Source: Gammaproteobacteria bacterium (lineage in GTDB: Bacteria; Pseudomonadota; Gammaproteobacteria; HK1). From it: a DNA stretch of 17,523 bases. The translations under genes were made by a program, and so were the position numbers. This document shows positions 14,511 to 17,523 of this stretch, one piece after another (position 1 is the first letter of the stretch; every line of letters begins with the position of its first letter). Under the pieces are notes generated by a model. That model had not been told where the DNA came from. It was given only the letters and a program-made list of their open reading frames with translations, and made no database searches. The stretch covers positions 1-17,523 of the forward strand of contig JAGRHX010000744.1 of the NCBI GenBank assembly GCA_020444775.1, written 5' to 3'.

Positions 14511-15403
14511 CAGACGATCCTCCCCTTGTAGGTATCGCCCTGGCCCGCGGCCGGCGTGGTGAAGGTCGAGAACTCATCGCCCTCGAGCGCCGACAGCGGC
14601 ACCGAGTTGTACGCCTTCGCGAACTCACGGCGGATCTGGCCAGCCGATTTCCGCTGCTGTAATCCTTGTGCGGCCACGGCTGCCATCTCATCACCCAACC
14701 CACCCAGTTCGCTACCCTGTCCCACCTGGTTGAGCCAACTATTGAGGTTCAGCCACCATCCGTTCTGCAGGTTGTCAGCGTTTGCGGTATCCAGGTTCGT
14801 GACAAGATTCGGCGTAGTGCCTATCGGGTTGCTCGTCCCGCTCTGTGACACCGCTGGCAATTGGGATTGCCAGAAATCCAAGTAAGACTTGTCGAGTTCT
14901 GGCGCCTGAATCTGGTTCCGTTCTCGTATGACATCTCGTTGAGCAAGCCTGTAGAGGTCGCCTCGGTCCAACCCAGTGCGCCCAGCGTCGAACGCTGCCT
15001 GGCGTTGCGCGACGGACAAGGCATCCTCAAACGCTGCCGCCAGCTGTGGATAGAACGTCGAAGTCAGGGCATTGCCGTGAACCGCGTCAGCCTCATTCCC
15101 CACCCACGTGGTGAACTCATATGGTTTGGCCAGGTTGTTGGCTGGATCGTTCCGGCGATCGATGTCCATCAACGCGAGCATGTGAGCACTGGCATTGACA
15201 GGGGCATCTCCGCTGACCCAGTCAGCCAAGAAGGAGCGGCGACCGTTTGTGTTCTGATTGAACACACCGAGGCCAGCAATCTGCTTGGCGTAGGACTCTG
15301 CGGGGCTGTCCATCAACGACCCCTGAAACGTCAGGTTGTGCCACCATCCCTGACCGTATGGCTGCCCAGTCAGTGGATTCGTGGCCGTCTCGATGTAGGC
15401 CAT
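14510..15403 (-). CDS. internal virion or tail-associated hypothetical protein, 297 aa
   Basis: The start ATG at 15403 overlaps the upstream stop (TAATG), with GAGGA at 15411-15415 seven bases upstream. The N-terminus MAYIETATNPLTGQPYGQGWWHNLTFQGSLMDSP is followed by alternating helical and polar segments; the middle has a helix pair (AAFEDALSVAQRQAAFDAGRTGLDRGDLYRLAQRDVIRERNQ), and the end contains FSTFTTPAAGQGDTYKGRIV. No family was recognised. Its place among the ejection-protein genes and its matching operon coupling suggest it belongs to the core or proximal-tail set. It is not obviously membrane-bound. Confidence 0.6.
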   Translation of the reverse strand: MAYIETATNPLTGQPYGQGWWHNLTFQGSLMDSPAESYAKQIAGLGVFNQNTNGRRSFLADWVSGDAPVNASAHMLALMDIDRRNDPANNLAKPYEFTTWVGNEADAVHGNALTSTFYPQLAAAFEDALSVAQRQAAFDAGRTGLDRGDLYRLAQRDVIRERNQIQAPELDKSYLDFWQSQLPAVSQSGTSNPIGTTPNLVTNLDTANADNLQNGWWLNLNSWLNQVGQGSELGGLGDEMAAVAAQGLQQRKSAGQIRREFAKAYNSVPLSALEGDEFSTFTTPAAGQGDTYKGRIV

Positions 15404-16059
15404 TACCCGATCCTCGTGGACCTGCCCGAATACCCGGACCCACCGGTTGCCGGGATGTAGGTGCCGAACTTGTCCTCGTCAGCAAGGATTCGACGGGCAT
15501 CACCTTGGCCGGCGGCCGCGGCTCCCTGATGTTGAGCCAGCGCGACATTGGCCAACAGGTCGCCGAGCGACGCCAGGTTGTTCTGGTTCTGAGCCAGCTG
15601 CAGGTTGTTCTGCAGCCCGCTCTGGGCCAGCCGCGCGGCGGTTGTCGCATCCAGACCGCCATAGGCTTGGTTCAGCAGGTTCGACTTCGCCGTCTGATCC
15701 TGCCGACGCAGGTTGGCCGCCTGCTCTTGAGCGTACTGGTTCGCCCGCAGCACGTTTTCGTCGTAGTTCTGGCCGAGCTGCTGTGCGCTGTCCGCCTGAG
15801 CGCTGCCGCCAGCCAGACCGGACCGAGCCAAGGCGAACTTGAGCTCACGGTCGGCCCGCTGCTTGTCCTCGGACAGTCTCATCATGTTCCGCGACAGCAC
15901 GTCATTGGCGTACTGCGCGTATGCCTGCTCACGAGCCCCTGGCGCGAACTGCTGTTCGATCGCGGCCGTGGCCTGCGCGATTTGTGCCTGTCGTCGAGCC
16001 TCCTGCTCACGAGCAAATGCGGCCGGATCGCCGCCACCTCCACCGCCACCGAAGCACAT
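15403..16059 (-). CDS. Gly/Ala/Gln-rich helical virion protein, 218 aa, T7 gp14-region
   Basis: The start ATG at 16059 lies four bases past the GNAT gene stop, with only a GGGG tract upstream, so its initiation probably depends on coupling. The protein starts MCFGGGGGGG and then forms long Ala/Gln-rich helices (AFAREQEARRQAQIAQATAAIEQQFAPGAREQAYAQYANDVLSRNM; RANQYAQEQAANLRRQDQTAKSNLLNQAY), with a Gly/Ser-rich end (GGSGYSGRSTRIG). The Met-Cys start followed by a Gly-rich patch and helices echoes the gp14-like protein two genes on. It is probably a core or ejection component; no enzymatic motif was found. Confidence 0.62.
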   Translation of the reverse strand: MCFGGGGGGGDPAAFAREQEARRQAQIAQATAAIEQQFAPGAREQAYAQYANDVLSRNMMRLSEDKQRADRELKFALARSGLAGGSAQADSAQQLGQNYDENVLRANQYAQEQAANLRRQDQTAKSNLLNQAYGGLDATTAARLAQSGLQNNLQLAQNQNNLASLGDLLANVALAQHQGAAAAGQGDARRILADEDKFGTYIPATGGSGYSGRSTRIG

Positions 16060-16063
16060 GGTG

Positions 16064-16558
16064 CTACCCCGCTACCTTGGAATAGAGCCAGACCGGCTCA
16101 CGATTGACCCCATAGCACTCGAATTTGTGCTCGAGCCTCAACCCGCAGCTCGTGTAGAGCTTGACCGCGCGCTCGTCATCACCCACCGCGGACCAGCATT
16201 CGACTCGATGGATCCCGGCGATCTGCGCCTTGCCCTGCGGGTCCATGATCATGCGGATCGCCTTGCGCATCGCGCGAACGACTTCACGCTTGATGTCTGC
16301 GTCCAGGTGCTCACGCGGCACGTGATGCAGGAACGTCGAGGCGATCCCAGGCCGGCCGCCCATGGCGAACCCACCGATCATCACCGGCTCGTTACCCTGA
16401 ATGGCTACCAGCGCCACCCCGGTTGTCGAGGCAATCTGCTGCGCGCGCTCGTAATACTTCCAGCCCTGGCCCAGGAACACGTCCAGTTCGCGATGACAGA
16501 CCGGGTCCAGGTGGGCTAGCACCTTGCACGCATCGGCGTAATCCATCGGTCGGATCAC
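16064..16558 (-). CDS. GNAT-like acetyltransferase in the T7 gp13 position, 164 aa
   Basis: The start GTG at 16558 is preferred: it overlaps the upstream stop (GTGA), and its product begins MIRPMDYADACKVLAHLD, a usual GNAT first strand and helix. The frame is open further upstream but only inside the nozzle gene. The GNAT pattern is strongest at the end: WSAVGDDERAVKLYTSCGLRLEHKFECYGVNREPVWLYSKV (about residues 122-162), the 'A..LY...G......' acetyl-CoA-fold signature. The middle (REHLDADIKREVVRAMRKAIRMIMD) gives the helix of the fold. The usual R/Q-x-x-G-x-G/A acetyl-CoA loop is not clear, so the enzyme may be degenerate. T7 gp13 lies at the same place between gp12 and gp14 and is needed for virion assembly. 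Role inferred from order. Confidence 0.72.
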   Translation of the reverse strand: MIRPMDYADACKVLAHLDPVCHRELDVFLGQGWKYYERAQQIASTTGVALVAIQGNEPVMIGGFAMGGRPGIASTFLHHVPREHLDADIKREVVRAMRKAIRMIMDPQGKAQIAGIHRVECWSAVGDDERAVKLYTSCGLRLEHKFECYGVNREPVWLYSKVAG

Positions 16559-17523
16559 ATGGCCCCCAGCACGTCGTAGTAGATTTCGACCAACTCCAGC
16601 TCCCACGCCTCGTTTGCCGAGTGCGTGAACTTCGGGCTGACCTCGGTTGCGTTCAGCTCGTAGTTGATCATGTCGCCAGCGCGGGAATCACCGTCGAGCG
16701 TGACGTTGGGCCCACGCTTGCTCGGGTCCCGCGCGTCGTAGCCCATGCTGAAGACGCCGGAGCCCTGCTGGACGATGTCGGCGCCATGGATGTGCTTGCG
16801 CTGACCCGGCTTCTTGAAGTCCTGATAGGTCATCTCGAACACGACATCGATCGCAGTGCCGTTGTCGGTGTACGCGGCCGGGTCCACCTGATAGACGCTA
16901 TCGCCCGAGCGCAGGTAGAGCTTACCGGCGAGCTCGGCGATGTCGGAGATCCGGAACGGGTAGGTGTAGTAGGACCACGCGCTGACCTTCGCGGTGCGCG
17001 AGAACGTGTAAACGAACACCAACGAGTCGTTCTCGCTAATCCGTTCGAGCACACACCAATACTGGCCACCCCCTTGGTAGAAGGCCGAGTGCACGCGGAT
17101 GTTCGTCGGATCGGCGATCTCTGGAACGACGAGACTCTCGATCGGCGAGCCGACGTCGATGTCGGCGAGGTTGTTGGTCAATGACAGGGTCGACAGTGAC
17201 TCGAAGCCGGCCTGGCCGAGGTAGTACAGATCCCCGGACACGTTGTCACCGGACTGGCTGAACGTGGTGCCAGTGTTTTCGACGACCTCACTGATCGACA
17301 TCAACGACGGGTCAGGGTCGACGTTCCACGTCTGGACGCTGTCCGACATGGCGACCGCGAGCAGTTCGTTGTAGAGCCCCAGCATCCGCGGCTGCGGGTC
17401 GCCCGGTGACCGGGTGCCCGTTGGCAGGAAGCCGGCATCACTGGCGGTCGTCCAGTCCCATGGCCCGGTGGCGGTAGCCGTGAACGGCACAGTGTCTGTG
17501 TCGAGCGCGAATATCTTCGACGC
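16555..17523 (-). CDS. tail nozzle/stopper (T7 gp12- or P22 gp10-like) protein, C-terminal part; 5' end outside window
   Basis: The frame is open to the right edge (the codons before 17490 give ASKIFALDTDT), so the gene begins beyond the window; 322 residues are visible. It is beta-rich throughout, with repeating blocks such as PRMLGLYNELLAVAMSDSVQTW, QYWCVLERISENDSLVFVYTFS, KVSAWSYYTYPFRISDIAELAGKLYLRSGDSVYQVD. These are typical of the propeller-like nozzle or stabilisation proteins of short-tailed phages, where a Tyr/Trp-rich 'WS.Y ... I.......G.LYlrsGdsvY..D' repeat is usual. It is directly upstream of the GNAT gene, whose GTG overlaps its stop. It would form the distal end of the tail tube that seals packaged DNA. 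Exact family needs a profile search. Confidence 0.75.
   Translation of the reverse strand, partial: ASKIFALDTDTVPFTATATGPWDWTTASDAGFLPTGTRSPGDPQPRMLGLYNELLAVAMSDSVQTWNVDPDPSLMSISEVVENTGTTFSQSGDNVSGDLYYLGQAGFESLSTLSLTNNLADIDVGSPIESLVVPEIADPTNIRVHSAFYQGGGQYWCVLERISENDSLVFVYTFSRTAKVSAWSYYTYPFRISDIAELAGKLYLRSGDSVYQVDPAAYTDNGTAIDVVFEMTYQDFKKPGQRKHIHGADIVQQGSGVFSMGYDARDPSKRGPNVTLDGDSRAGDMINYELNATEVSPKFTHSANEAWELELVEIYYDVLGAM

Noticed and set aside
1..17523. tRNA genes, CRISPR arrays, insertion sequences, attachment sites
   Set aside because: None was seen; gene spacing leaves no room and no spaced direct repeats or cloverleaf-like segments were recognised by eye.

Overview
This window looks like part of a double-stranded DNA podovirus, or of a prophage of that type, from a high-GC proteobacterial host. 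Three things point there. The genes are packed with 1-25 base gaps or ATGA/TGATG-type overlaps. The leftward arm follows the T7-like virion order (tail nozzle, small acetyltransferase-like protein, several helical internal-virion proteins, a giant internal protein, tail fibre or spike, small late proteins). The rightward arm carries DNA-metabolism genes (annealing-protein-like C-terminus, SSB, DNA methyltransferase). No tRNA, rRNA, CRISPR array, insertion sequence or attachment site was recognised, and no sigma-type promoter was convincing. Host identity cannot be read from the sequence beyond high GC and Shine-Dalgarno-rich translation.

Layout. Bases 1-2474 (+ strand): end of a probable recombination protein, a 61-aa acidic protein, SSB, an MT-A70 adenine methyltransferase and two small unknown proteins. 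Nearly all start codons sit inside or next to the preceding stop, so this is one translationally coupled operon. Bases 2465-17523 (- strand): read in transcription order from the right edge, a partial tail nozzle/stopper protein, a GNAT-like protein, four helical internal-virion candidates, a 2285-aa giant protein, two small related beta-rich proteins, a beta-helix tail spike, and three small proteins, one with a transmembrane segment. The two operons converge, their stop codons overlap by 10 bp, and a small hairpin covers the junction. There is no gene-free stretch longer than about 25 bases.

How it fits together. The left arm probably handles phage DNA recombination, replication and modification. 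The right arm makes the tail, the proteins ejected with the DNA, and the receptor-binding apparatus. The most interesting object is the 2285-aa protein at 5865-12722. It occupies the T7 gp16 position, yet carries an HExxGH/EExxAH metallopeptidase-like signature, a RadC/JAMM domain with an intact HxH-x7-S-xx-D motif, an uncharacterised 'ALSPQ' helical domain, and a long C-terminal region like the large polyvalent-protein domains of phages. It therefore looks like a multi-enzyme effector delivered into the host with the DNA. A perfect 22-bp palindrome lies within its coding sequence. Capsid, portal, terminase and endolysin genes are not in the window.
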